Below are positions 8,864-17,666 of a DNA stretch of 64,000 nucleotides, one piece after another. The DNA lies in the NCBI GenBank assembly GCA_028284195.1, contig JANQSE010000010.1:31420-95419 (forward strand). Reading direction: 5' to 3'. The first letter of the stretch is position 1. Each line of letters begins with the position of its first letter. The notes under the pieces were generated by a model. That model made no database searches. It saw nothing but the letters and a program-made list of their open reading frames with translations, and had not been told where the DNA came from. Made by a program: the position numbers and the translations under genes. The DNA comes from Balneola sp. (GTDB lineage Bacteria; Bacteroidota; Rhodothermia; Balneolales; Balneolaceae).

Positions 8864-10159
8864 ATGAAAAATAACGTCAGGCTTTTGGCTCTTTTCGCTT
8901 TAGCATGTTCAGTATCACTTACATCCTGTAAGGATGATAAAGGAGGGGGGACGGGAGAACTTCCTGATATATATGCCTCTCTTCCCGGAACAGTAATAAC
9001 TGAAGATGAAGTATGGGACTCTGATAGAACATTAACAGGTCAATACTACGTACTTCCTGGTGTAACGCTAACCATTGAAGCAGGTGTAACTGTAAGCTTT
9101 ACTTACCACAACAATGATATTGATGATGTAGGAGCTATTATTACTCTTCCCGCAGATGGAACCAATTTTGATACCCCAAGGGCAAGCGGAAAACTTATAG
9201 CTGAAGGTACGGCAAACAACCCGATTGTATTTACTTCTGCAAGAACAACCAGGCAAGCTGGCGATTGGGGAGGCATTGTATTGGCCGGAGAAGGTATTAA
9301 CAATATTGAAGGAGGAAAAGGCGAAGTAGAAGGCCTTCCTGATGCTATTCAATATGGGGGTAACAATAATGCCGACAATAGCGGGTCTCTTCGTTATGTA
9401 AGAATTGAATACGTAGGTTTCTCTTTTGTAGAAGGATCGGAGCTAAATGGCCTTAGCCTTTACTCTGTAGGATCACAAACCACACTTGAATACATCCAGG
9501 TATATAAGTGTACGGATGATGGTTTCGAGTGGTTTGGGGGATCAGTAAATGCAAAATATCTTATCTCGTCGTTTAACGATGATGATTCGTTCGATATGGA
9601 CGAAGGCTGGAATGGAAAGGGCCAGTACTGGTTAGCCGTTCAAACAGCCGGAGCTGATAATGGTTTTGAATCTGACGGAAGAAAGACGTTAGGTTCCGGC
9701 AATGCAACCAATCCAACACTCTACAATGTAACATTAGTTGGCCTGAAGCAAGACGGTTCAACCAAAGATGCTGAAGACAAGAACTACGGAATGCGTTTAA
9801 GAGAAGAATTTGCCGGTGAATTGGAAAACTTTGTAATCACAGATTTTGATGGTTTTGCATTCAAGGTTGAAGATGATACCAGAACCGGGTTTGGCACTAC
9901 ATTAACTATTGATAATACCATCTTGTTCAACAACGATGGATTCAACAATGCTGCAGATTCTACTGATTTCGGTGCTGTTACTACAGCTCAGGATCCTGGT
10001 TTTACAAATGCAGCTATGTTCGACTTTTCAGTGGCACAGCCTGTAACAGGTAAAACTCCTCCAAGCGATGGTTTTTTTAATATGGCCGCAACCCATGTTG
10101 GGGCTTTTGGTTCTGTTAATTGGGCAACCGGTGCTTGGGTACGCTGGAATGATAATTAA
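8864..10159 (+). CDS. secreted lipoprotein partner of the TonB receptor
   Basis: A 431-residue lipoprotein: signal peptide with lipobox LTSC, acylated Cys at 22, then a KDDKGGG linker. The mature part starts with a conserved-looking block (VITEDEVWDSDRTLTGQYYV) and contains repetitive Gly/Asn/Asp-rich strands (GDWGGIVLAGEG, SLRYVRIEYVG, DDGFEWFGGSVNAKYL) typical of a right-handed parallel beta-helix. It resembles beta-helix lipoproteins that sit next to TonB receptors in Bacteroidota. A surface role in binding or handing over the receptor's ligand is an inference from context. A strong terminator follows. Confidence 0.8.
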   Translation: MKNNVRLLALFALACSVSLTSCKDDKGGGTGELPDIYASLPGTVITEDEVWDSDRTLTGQYYVLPGVTLTIEAGVTVSFTYHNNDIDDVGAIITLPADGTNFDTPRASGKLIAEGTANNPIVFTSARTTRQAGDWGGIVLAGEGINNIEGGKGEVEGLPDAIQYGGNNNADNSGSLRYVRIEYVGFSFVEGSELNGLSLYSVGSQTTLEYIQVYKCTDDGFEWFGGSVNAKYLISSFNDDDSFDMDEGWNGKGQYWLAVQTAGADNGFESDGRKTLGSGNATNPTLYNVTLVGLKQDGSTKDAEDKNYGMRLREEFAGELENFVITDFDGFAFKVEDDTRTGFGTTLTIDNTILFNNDGFNNAADSTDFGAVTTAQDPGFTNAAMFDFSVAQPVTGKTPPSDGFFNMAATHVGAFGSVNWATGAWVRWNDN

Positions 10160-10224
10160 TCAAGTAGATTGACTCATCTAATCCAATTACGTCTCACAAG
10201 ATTTGTGAGGTGTGCTGATCACAA

Positions 10225-10258
10225 GAGAGTTTCAGGGAGCTGAAACTCTCTTTTTTTT
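10225..10258 (+). terminator. strong intrinsic terminator
   Basis: Perfect 11-bp arms GAGAGTTTCAG (10225-10235) and CTGAAACTCTC (10240-10250), loop GGAG, followed by eight T's. It ends the receptor-lipoprotein unit. Confidence 0.95.
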
Positions 10259-10319
10259 GGGAACCGTTCTGAGAATCAATAGGTTGTTATAATTCGAATA
10301 ATAACTCAATGGAAGTACT

Positions 10320-10751
10320 TTGGTTTTTGTAACACGCAAATCTCACTTTAATGCGGCCCATCGTTTAAATAACCCTAACAAGGATGAGCAGTGGAATAAT
10401 GACATCTATGGAAAGTGCAATTACCCCAATTGGCATGGCCATAATTATACACTGGAAGTTACGGTTGCAGGAGAGCCCGATCCTGAAACAGGCTTTGTAA
10501 TCGATCTCAGTAGGCTTAAAAAAATTGTCAAAAAAAAGATATTGAATCCATGCGATCACAGGAACCTGAACACAGATGTCCCTTTTCTTGAAGGGATAAT
10601 TCCTACATCAGAAAATTTGGTTAAAGCATTTTTTAAGCAGCTTAAAGATGATGTTGAAGCCGCTTCCCCAAAAGGAAGCGTCCTCTATTCAGTAAAATTA
10701 TTCGAGACAGAACGGAATATTGCTGAATATTGTCCTTACAAAACGATTTGA
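10320..10751 (+). CDS. 6-pyruvoyl-tetrahydropterin synthase / 6-carboxytetrahydropterin synthase family protein
   Basis: T-fold enzyme acting on 7,8-dihydroneopterin triphosphate. The 143-residue sequence keeps the zinc ligands (His in FNAAHRL, both His in WHGHNY), the active Cys in GKCNYPNWHGH, and the late Glu in FETERN. The Cys-x5-HGH spacing matches PTPS enzymes of the tetrahydrobiopterin type rather than the Cys-x3-HGH of QueD. The start is TTG at 10320, because a stop lies in frame at 10302 and no ATG is available; GGAAG lies just upstream. FolE2, which makes its substrate, starts 22 bases downstream, so the two form a pterin operon. Queuosine precursor synthesis (QueD role) remains possible. 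Confidence 0.85.
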   Translation: MVFVTRKSHFNAAHRLNNPNKDEQWNNDIYGKCNYPNWHGHNYTLEVTVAGEPDPETGFVIDLSRLKKIVKKKILNPCDHRNLNTDVPFLEGIIPTSENLVKAFFKQLKDDVEAASPKGSVLYSVKLFETERNIAEYCPYKTI

Positions 10752-10773
10752 AAATTATTTATCAAGAAAGATT

Positions 10774-11673
10774 ATGCTTACAGATCAAACAAAAAGATTC
10801 TACGACCCAAATTTTACAGTGAGTGAAGAGTATAAAGCAGCGTTGCCCGATCTTCAGAATGGGCCCTCTTCATTAATAGAAGGTGCCAACGTACCAATAC
10901 AACAAGTAGGTATTTCAAACTTCAAGCTTCCATTACAATTCAAAACCAGAGAAGGCAATCCAATTATGTTGGAAACTTCGGTGGATGGTTATGTAAGTCT
11001 TGATGCTGGGAAAAAAGGAATTAATATGAGCCGTATCATGCGGACATTCTACAAGTTCCGTGACAGGATTTTCTCGATTGATGTATTAGAAGATATATTG
11101 AAAGCCTACAAAGAGGATCTTGAGAGTCGGGAATCGTTCTTAAGACTATCATTTAGTTATCCTATGCTGAAAGACAGCCTGCGCTCTGATATGAAAGGCT
11201 ACCAATATTACAGTGTTTGTTTTGAAGGTCGCCTGGATAGCTATGATCGGTTCTTTAAACACATGACATTGAATTTTGAATACAGCAGTGCATGTCCATG
11301 CTCATATGAACTGGCAGAGCATGCACGAACAGAGCGGGGAGTAGCAGCTATTCCACATAGCCAGCGTAGCATAGCAGAAGTTACTGTTGCCTTGCGGGAT
11401 GAGTTTTTAGTAGAAGATCTTGTTCAGGTTTGCAGAAATGCACTTAAAACAGAAACTCAGGTAATGGTTAAAAGAGAAGACGAGCAGGCATTTGCAGAAC
11501 TGAACGGGGCTTATCAAAAGTTTGTGGAAGATGCCGCCCGGCTTTTATATGAAGAGCTGGACAGTTACAACAGCATCAGAGATTTTGTAGTGCGTTGTGC
11601 TCATCTGGAAAGCCTGCATAGCCACGATGCAGTAAGCAGAATATGTAAAGGGCTGCCAAACGGGCTCAGATAG
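10774..11673 (+). CDS. folE2: GTP cyclohydrolase FolE2
   Basis: Type IB GTP cyclohydrolase I (FolE2/MptA family), converting GTP to 7,8-dihydroneopterin triphosphate for folate, queuosine or biopterin synthesis. The 299-residue protein has the family signature CPCSYELAEHARTERG, with the metal-binding Cys region and following His, and the tunnelling-fold pattern. The start at ATG 10774, with AGAAAG upstream, avoids overlap with the preceding synthase; the longer in-frame reading from 10720 would overlap it. FolE2 enzymes use metals other than zinc and often back up FolE under zinc limitation; no Zur site was recognised here. A bidirectional terminator follows. Confidence 0.92.
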   Translation: MLTDQTKRFYDPNFTVSEEYKAALPDLQNGPSSLIEGANVPIQQVGISNFKLPLQFKTREGNPIMLETSVDGYVSLDAGKKGINMSRIMRTFYKFRDRIFSIDVLEDILKAYKEDLESRESFLRLSFSYPMLKDSLRSDMKGYQYYSVCFEGRLDSYDRFFKHMTLNFEYSSACPCSYELAEHARTERGVAAIPHSQRSIAEVTVALRDEFLVEDLVQVCRNALKTETQVMVKREDEQAFAELNGAYQKFVEDAARLLYEELDSYNSIRDFVVRCAHLESLHSHDAVSRICKGLPNGLR

Positions 11674-11696
11674 ATCCGTTAAAGATTGAATAAATA

Positions 11697-11726
11697 AAAA
11701 AGGCAGCTCAACCGAGTTGCCTTTTT
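11697..11726. terminator. bidirectional terminator between folE2 and the amidohydrolase operon
   Basis: Arms AAAAAGGCAGCTC (11697-11709) and GAGTTGCCTTTTT (11714-11726) pair with one G-T around AACC. A's on the left and T's on the right let it work for the converging genes on both strands. Confidence 0.9.
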
Positions 11727-11743
11727 ATAGGATGATAAAATTA

Positions 11744-13057
11744 TCACCCATCAGTTTTAGTTTCGTGCTTTTTTAAGCCCGGCTTCCTGTCAAGGAACTC
11801 GTCATAAAGTTCAATTTGGCGGCTTGTCATTGGCACTTTGTATCCATCAATAAATACATCTAATATTTTAGAAGAAGTTAGAAACGGATCACCAGTCGAA
11901 ATAAAAATATTCGCTTTTTTCCCGACTTCAATTGATCCTAATTCGTCACCAACCCCCATAATTTCGGCGGCGTTAATGGTGATGGCTTTTAAGGCTTCTT
12001 CACGCCCCATGCCGTATGCAGCAGCAAAGCCGGCATTGTAAGGAAGGTTTCTTGAATTTTCTGTATCCATTGTTCTTAGTGCAACTTTAACTCCCGCTTT
12101 TTGCATGGTACCTGGGTTTTTATAAGCTGCATCAAAAGAATCTGAATTTCTTGTTGGCGTAGAAAGAACAGGGCCTGTGATTACAGGGATACCTGACGCT
12201 GCTAAAGAATCGGCTACCCTCCAACCTTCGGAAACACCGGTAAGAACTACTTTTTGGTATCCTCTGTCTTTAACCCAATCAATAGCACTGAGGATATCCT
12301 TTGCACCATTAACTTCAATGTATAGGATGGTCTCACCATTAATAACCCCGGTAAGGGCTTCCATCTCAGGATAATAACGGGCTTCTTCGGTTCCTTTTAT
12401 TTTGTTATAAAGTTCAGCCTTGTCCCAGGCATCGTTTATAACCTTCTGAGCTTTTTCGCGATCCTTTTCGATTTGCTCAGGAGTTCTTGGTCTCCATCTG
12501 CGCTGAGCGGTAGAAGGAAAGTTCATAACTACACCTTTTGAACCCGCATACATTTGATCGGGAGTGTAACCAAACAGATTAATAGTGGCCGCAGTACCGG
12601 GAAGAGGGCCGCCTGCCGGCATAGTTAAGGTGGTTGTAACGCCGCTTACACGCGTAACGGGAATTGCCACTGCATTTGGGTTAACGGCAGTTAATGCCTG
12701 CATTTGTGGTGTGATTTTTCCAAACTCTCTGAAATCATTTGCTTCTGCTATACTGTTAATTTCGTTCAAACCGAGCCTTGTTCCCGAATCAATCATTCCC
12801 GGATAAATTTCCTGTCCGCTATAATCGATTACCTGTGCATCACCGGGAATTTGTACGTTGGCTCCAACAGCCTCAATAATGCCATTATTGATGATGATGG
12901 TACCTTTTTCGATTACGCCATTGGTAACAGTGTAGATTTTAGCGTTGGTTAACGCATACTTAGAAGTTTCTGCCCTGATTATATCACTGCTATTAACCTG
13001 AGCATATAAACATGCAGGAAGAATCAGTAATGAGAGCATTGATAGTATTCTTTTCAT
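11744..13057 (-). CDS. amidohydrolase-like secreted protein lacking the HxH metal motif
   Basis: Third gene of a tandem amidohydrolase operon, 437 residues with a signal peptide (cleavage near CLYAQ). The overall fold matches amidohydrolases: N-terminal beta-sandwich (IINNGIIEAVGANVQIPG), barrel, and the C-terminal block ITINAAEIMGVGDELGSIEVGKK split around the metal-independent core. Where active enzymes read DAHxH, this one reads IDSGTRLG, and the second His pair is also replaced (YIEVNG). It is therefore unlikely to bind the usual metals. The start at ATG 13057 has GAGGAA five bases upstream; an earlier ATG at 13069 would overlap the preceding stop. A structural or regulatory partner of the intact neighbour is an inference. 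Confidence 0.85.
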   Translation of the reverse strand: MKRILSMLSLLILPACLYAQVNSSDIIRAETSKYALTNAKIYTVTNGVIEKGTIIINNGIIEAVGANVQIPGDAQVIDYSGQEIYPGMIDSGTRLGLNEINSIAEANDFREFGKITPQMQALTAVNPNAVAIPVTRVSGVTTTLTMPAGGPLPGTAATINLFGYTPDQMYAGSKGVVMNFPSTAQRRWRPRTPEQIEKDREKAQKVINDAWDKAELYNKIKGTEEARYYPEMEALTGVINGETILYIEVNGAKDILSAIDWVKDRGYQKVVLTGVSEGWRVADSLAASGIPVITGPVLSTPTRNSDSFDAAYKNPGTMQKAGVKVALRTMDTENSRNLPYNAGFAAAYGMGREEALKAITINAAEIMGVGDELGSIEVGKKANIFISTGDPFLTSSKILDVFIDGYKVPMTSRQIELYDEFLDRKPGLKKHETKTDG

Positions 13058-13058
13058 T

Positions 13059-14441
13059 TTATTCCTCATTTGAGTTTAAGAGGTCGTATAAATTCACAAT
13101 ATCGGCACCTTCCATGCATCTGTGTTGATTTTCAGCGTGGAAGATTTGTACATCAGAAATACTTGATTCAGGATCAATATAAATTCTTTGATCTGCTTTA
13201 TCGGTATTTATATCAAAGTATTTAACACCATCCACAAAGGTCATTTGTGGTATGGCATAAATAGAAAGTGGATGCTTATCAAAAATGGCGATATCGCCAT
13301 CTTTGCCTTTTTCAAGAGAACCAACTCTGTTATCTATTCCAAGTTGCTTAGCAGGGTTTAATGTAATCAAAGCTAAAGCTTCATTGTCTGAAAGATCTCC
13401 ATATTTTTGAGTTTTTGCGGCTTCATGGAAAAGATGCCGGATTAATTCACCTGAATCTGAATTGATAGAGGTAGTAACTCCGTTTTTGGTAAGAATGGCA
13501 GCATTATACGCCGTTGAGTAATACACTTCTAACTTGTAAGCCCACCAGTCCGAAAATACAGAAGCAGATGCACCAAACTCGGCAAGTTCAGGAGCTACTT
13601 TGTAGGCTTCATTTGCATGCTGGAAGGTTAATCTTTCAATACCAAAGTCGGAAAATACTTTCATAAGCATGTAGATCTCATCTGCACGGTACGAATGACA
13701 ATGCACAAGAATTTCACCTTCAAGAATGTCAACCATAGTTTCCATTCTGAGGCTGTATTCCGGGGCAACTTTGTTAGAACTGCGATTGGCTCTGTAATCC
13801 TCCCAGGCTTTCTTGTACTTCAACGCATCGTTAAAGGTATTTCGAAGCATAGCTTCCACACCCATACGGCTTTGCGGCTGTATTCCCCTGCGACGGGCTC
13901 CACGGGTTGGGTTTTCACCTAATGCAAACTTAATGGTTCTTGGAGCTCCCTCAAATCTCAGGTCATCCGGATCAGTGGTTCCCCAGCGTAGTTTAAGTGT
14001 TTCGTTTTGCCCGCCTATTACATTTGCAGAACCGTGCATTAAGTGGATGGAAGTAACACCACCGGCTAAAGCACGATAAATGGAAACGTCTATAGGATTA
14101 ACCACATCTTCCATACTTACTTCGGCAGTAACCTGGCTGGTTCCTTCATTAATTGAGGTTCCCGCAATGTGGGAGTGTGCGTCAATAATGCCTGGCATTA
14201 CAAACATGCCGGTAGCATTAACTTCTTCAGCTCCTCTTGGTGCTTTTAGATTTTTACCAATACGGTCAATTTTACCGTTTTTAACTAATACATCGGTATT
14301 TTCGAGTGTACCATCGGTGATGGTTATAACAGTACCGTTTTTAATTAATACATCGCCTTTCTTTGTTTGTGCCTGAATGGATGCAGTTACGAGAACAAAA
14401 ACAAAAAAGAAAAGTCCTGTAATTTTTTTAAATAAATTCAT
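13059..14441 (-). CDS. secreted metal-dependent amidohydrolase, imidazolonepropionase-like
   Basis: A 460-residue protein with signal peptide (…TASIQAQ) and the full set of metal-site residues visible: IDAHSH in strand 1, LVHCHSYRAD in the middle, FQHANEAY, and the Asp of SINSDSGEL. The C-terminal TLNPAKQLGIDNRVGSLEKGKDGDIAIF block is typical of imidazolonepropionase/prolidase-like amidohydrolases. It is the middle of three tandem paralogues and the only one that appears catalytically complete. Substrate is unknown; a periplasmic cyclic amide or dipeptide is possible. Spacing to both neighbours is one to two bases, so the three are co-translated. Confidence 0.9.
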   Translation of the reverse strand: MNLFKKITGLFFFVFVLVTASIQAQTKKGDVLIKNGTVITITDGTLENTDVLVKNGKIDRIGKNLKAPRGAEEVNATGMFVMPGIIDAHSHIAGTSINEGTSQVTAEVSMEDVVNPIDVSIYRALAGGVTSIHLMHGSANVIGGQNETLKLRWGTTDPDDLRFEGAPRTIKFALGENPTRGARRRGIQPQSRMGVEAMLRNTFNDALKYKKAWEDYRANRSSNKVAPEYSLRMETMVDILEGEILVHCHSYRADEIYMLMKVFSDFGIERLTFQHANEAYKVAPELAEFGASASVFSDWWAYKLEVYYSTAYNAAILTKNGVTTSINSDSGELIRHLFHEAAKTQKYGDLSDNEALALITLNPAKQLGIDNRVGSLEKGKDGDIAIFDKHPLSIYAIPQMTFVDGVKYFDINTDKADQRIYIDPESSISDVQIFHAENQHRCMEGADIVNLYDLLNSNEE

Positions 14442-14443
14442 TG

Positions 14444-16144
14444 TTACCTCTCATCGTCATCTTTAGTGGCAGTAATCGGGAAGTTGAAGTTAAATGCAGC
14501 CACGCTGGCGTCTGCTTCATATTCTTTCCCATTTACTGTTCCTGTTACTACAATTTCAATAGACTGCCCACCGGCATCTACCGTAAAGTCGAAACTCAAC
14601 TCGTTGTTAAGAAATGAGATGTTGCTCATATCCACATCGGGAGTTCCGTCATCACTTGTCATAACACCGGTAAGTTCACCATTTTCTCTTTTAAAGATCA
14701 TTTTTCCGGTTTGTTCACCCTCTGGCGTTGTAAAACTGTAGCTCCAGGAGCCAAGGAGAATGGCATCGCCTTCGGTATTGGATTCGCCTGTATCTGCGGT
14801 GGCTTTTTTCTTTGATTTGTCTTTGACTTCATACTCGTATTTATCGCCGTCAACAAATACCATTTTTACTTGCGAATCTTTATCGAAGTACGGCCCGGTG
14901 GTTACAATAGCATTTCCAAGTTTTCCGGATTCTAACGTACCTGCAATTTCACTAATGCCCAGTAATTCAGCTGCATCTGTTGTAAGTGCGGCTAAGGCAT
15001 CATCCTCGCTCAGGCCGTTTTCTATGATCGTCATCATGTTTGTTTTAACTTTACTGCCTGAGGTTCCCATTGTTGAGACACCAAACTTAATGCCTTGCTC
15101 TTTTAAAGATGCATATTGAGATAAATACTGCTTATAAAATTCCATTCTGCGTTCTTCAAGAGTTTTTACTTCGTCAGATTTATCTTCTTCCTTACTATTC
15201 TTAGGTTCTTTAGGCAGATTAATAGACATAAAAACTTTAGCATTGTGCTGCTTTATGGCATCTGTTAAATCCCATGCTTGTTTTAAATTACCAAGTGCTA
15301 GTTCAAAGTTAAGTTCATTTTGCAGCCTCATGGCACGCCGGGCTTCAAGGGCATTGGTAGAATTGTAAAAAACGGGTTGTTCTTTAGCCACTACAGGGAA
15401 AAACGCTTCTAATACTCTGTCTCTGTGAGGACGCTCAACGCCTCTTGGATTTTTTGCGTGCAGTTCTGCGTGATTTTTAGAATTGGCAGCATTTTTAAAG
15501 AGGTTTCTCCACTTGGCCATAATGCCGAGCGTGTTTCCAGGATATGCCCCCGGGGCACCTACAAACTGAGTGTACATTGATACATCCTCGCTTAATATCA
15601 TTTCATCTGGGTGGGTAGCATCTCTTAGTAGCAGCAAAGCACCTGATCCCGGGAGCATTCTTCCATAAGGGACAGTGTGAGATATTGTAAATCCAACTTT
15701 TCTCAATCCTTCGATGCTGCTTTCATCCAACTGAACCTGTTCTACAACTTTATGCTGAGGTGTTATGCCTGCATAATCATTAGGAGGATCGGGTGTGAAG
15801 AGATTATTTGGGCGTTCCATAGCTTTTGGCCGTTTCGCCCCCGTGTACGACATTCCATCAATAAAGCCGGGATAAACGTACATATCGGTACCATCTATTT
15901 CCTCAGCATATTCAGGAACCTTTAAGTTTTTTCCAACCTCACTGATCAATCCATTTTTTATGATAAGAGTGGCTTGTTCCATAACGGTACCCGGAGCTTG
16001 CACAATAGTAGCATTGGTAATTGCATAAGTACGTGTTGCGGGGGATTCGCCTGTTGGGTCGCTTTGGGCGAATGCATTAAGAGAAAGGCCAACTAACGGA
16101 AGTATGAACAGGAGGCGAAACAATAGTTTTCGCAAAAATTTCAT
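14444..16144 (-). CDS. amidohydrolase-like secreted protein with degenerate metal site and C-terminal beta domain
   Basis: First gene of the amidohydrolase operon, 566 residues with a signal peptide ending NAFAQ. It has the amidohydrolase N-terminal sandwich and YVYPGFIDGMSYTG where DAHxH is expected, so both ligands are absent. The later barrel motifs are also altered (SINLPKEP; STMGTSG in place of the Asp motif). Residues ~385-425 keep the LTTDAAELLGISEIAGTLESGK block. About 90 extra C-terminal residues (GSWSYSFTTPEGEQTGK onward) form a beta-rich domain not present in the other two. Probably non-catalytic. Confidence 0.85.
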   Translation of the reverse strand: MKFLRKLLFRLLFILPLVGLSLNAFAQSDPTGESPATRTYAITNATIVQAPGTVMEQATLIIKNGLISEVGKNLKVPEYAEEIDGTDMYVYPGFIDGMSYTGAKRPKAMERPNNLFTPDPPNDYAGITPQHKVVEQVQLDESSIEGLRKVGFTISHTVPYGRMLPGSGALLLLRDATHPDEMILSEDVSMYTQFVGAPGAYPGNTLGIMAKWRNLFKNAANSKNHAELHAKNPRGVERPHRDRVLEAFFPVVAKEQPVFYNSTNALEARRAMRLQNELNFELALGNLKQAWDLTDAIKQHNAKVFMSINLPKEPKNSKEEDKSDEVKTLEERRMEFYKQYLSQYASLKEQGIKFGVSTMGTSGSKVKTNMMTIIENGLSEDDALAALTTDAAELLGISEIAGTLESGKLGNAIVTTGPYFDKDSQVKMVFVDGDKYEYEVKDKSKKKATADTGESNTEGDAILLGSWSYSFTTPEGEQTGKMIFKRENGELTGVMTSDDGTPDVDMSNISFLNNELSFDFTVDAGGQSIEIVVTGTVNGKEYEADASVAAFNFNFPITATKDDDER

Positions 16145-16246
16145 TCTGTATAATTGAGTTAGTTTTTTAAGTTGGCTTAATATATATGTTTAGCAATGCT
16201 TACGCTAAAAACAGCATGTATAAAAGAGTAAAAAAACGTTTAGAAA

Positions 16247-17113
16247 TTATTTGCCTTCTACAACTACGGCCAGATAGTTTTCTTTTATAGCCAGTCTCGA
16301 AATGCCTGTTAAATTGAATTCAGATAAATCAGCTAACAATTTCCAGTTTCCGTCTTCTTCGTTTGTATTAAAAAAATAGAGTGTACTTTCTTTTCCTATC
16401 AGAATAGTATTACCATTAAACCATGCCATATCTTCAACTCCCGGCAGGGTAGTTGTAATTGATTTAGTCGATTCAGGATTATTTGGAATGGCCGACATGA
16501 TTTTCCATTCATCAGGATCAGATTTATCAATAAAGCTATACCTATTCGATTCCGGGATATAGTGTATTGATCTCCCAGGATTATTATACATAATCTTTGA
16601 ATCCCCATTGGAGAGATTTATTTCCTGAAGTGTTTGAGGCTCGTCTAAAACAAAAGCGATGATTGTATTCTCCTGAAAAAAAGTGTAGTAACCGATAATA
16701 AGATCTTTTACCAATACAGCTGGTTCTCCACCATTAAAAGGATATTTATAAAGTCGCTGTAATCCATCCGGATCTAATCGCACAGCCGATACAAAATTGC
16801 CATTTGACATGTGGACAGGAGAATACTCGCCTCCCGGAGTATCAGAAAGCCATGTTTTAGAACCTGATTCTATATCATATTTCAAAATATCTGTTTGCCC
16901 GTTTCTTGTAGATGCAAAAAGAATAGCTTTTCCGTTTTTGGTAAATGAAGGTTGATTGTCATAGCCTTCATTATTAGAAATATTTATCGGGCTGCTTAAC
17001 ACAAAACCTGATTCAGTTTTTTCAATGTTAAACAAATACACCTCGGTTGAAGGCTGAGCACTTGCCAATACAGAAATAAAGAGTAGAATCAAGAGAAAAA
17101 ATATTTTTTTCAT
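16247..17113 (-). CDS. secreted PD40/TolB-like beta-propeller protein
   Basis: A 288-residue exported protein with a clear signal peptide (ends ASAQ at ~19). The block NEGYDNQPSFTKNGKAILFAS followed by DILKYDIESG is the PD40/TolB-type propeller blade, and further blades follow at roughly 40-residue spacing. Such propellers mediate binding; no catalytic motif is visible. It overlaps the upstream lipoprotein gene by four bases (ATGA), so the two are co-translated. Function is unknown. Confidence 0.8.
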   Translation of the reverse strand: MKKIFFLLILLFISVLASAQPSTEVYLFNIEKTESGFVLSSPINISNNEGYDNQPSFTKNGKAILFASTRNGQTDILKYDIESGSKTWLSDTPGGEYSPVHMSNGNFVSAVRLDPDGLQRLYKYPFNGGEPAVLVKDLIIGYYTFFQENTIIAFVLDEPQTLQEINLSNGDSKIMYNNPGRSIHYIPESNRYSFIDKSDPDEWKIMSAIPNNPESTKSITTTLPGVEDMAWFNGNTILIGKESTLYFFNTNEEDGNWKLLADLSEFNLTGISRLAIKENYLAVVVEGK

Positions 17114-17526
17114 TGTTTAAAAGGTTCCATTCTTGAGAAAGGATAGCCATTACATCCCTTTTTTGGATTTTTTCTGTTTGCTATAGTAACCTTTTTTGCT
17201 GAATCGGCAGTTGGTGCATTATAGCTGCTAAGACAAAATGCCCATGTATAAGGCTCCATGTTTGGCAGCTTCATCCAATCAATTCTGGAATATAGCCCGC
17301 CATCAAATGTATTAGCGGTATCATTTTTAGCAATCAAAAACTGATTTTCGATATTCCACTCTATAATATGGTAACGAATATTCGGTTTTTGCAGAAATTG
17401 ATTTTCAGTGATCTCATATTCAATAGCATAGTCATCAGAAAAAGAACCGAGCAGATAATCCGGTACAGCAGGTTTTTCCTTGCAGGAAAGCAGAGGCAGT
17501 AAAAAAAGAATAGTGAGTTTATTCAT
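17110..17526 (-). CDS. small lipoprotein of unknown function
   Basis: A 138-residue lipoprotein with lipobox LLSC (Cys at ~15). The mature part has no recognised domain; it contains NIRYHIIEWNIENQFLIAKN and a C-terminal PYTWAFCLSSYNAP. Two further Cys lie in the C-terminal third. It is translationally coupled through a four-base overlap to the propeller protein downstream. Context gives no function. Confidence 0.75.
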   Translation of the reverse strand: MNKLTILFLLPLLSCKEKPAVPDYLLGSFSDDYAIEYEITENQFLQKPNIRYHIIEWNIENQFLIAKNDTANTFDGGLYSRIDWMKLPNMEPYTWAFCLSSYNAPTADSAKKVTIANRKNPKKGCNGYPFSRMEPFKQ

Positions 17527-17607
17527 AATGGAATGTATGATTTTATGAACTAAAAGGTCTTACGAATACTTTTTTCCTCTGAAATAAGTAATCAAAGTTG
17601 ATATTAA

Positions 17608-17640
17608 TTGCACACAGTTAATGTGATGTTTGTATCTTTA
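17608..17640 (+). promoter_or_regulatory. candidate Bacteroidota-type promoter of the T9SS nuclease
   Basis: TTG at 17608-17610, a 22-base gap, then TATCTTTA at 17633-17640, close to TAnnTTTG. The ATG follows at 17667. Pattern match only. Confidence 0.35.
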
Positions 17641-17666
17641 CCGACATCTTAAAATTTTTATCCATT

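Noticed and set aside
10720..10773. 18-residue upstream extension of FolE2
   Set aside because: It overlaps the preceding synthase gene and has no family resemblance; ATG 10774 follows AGAAAG.
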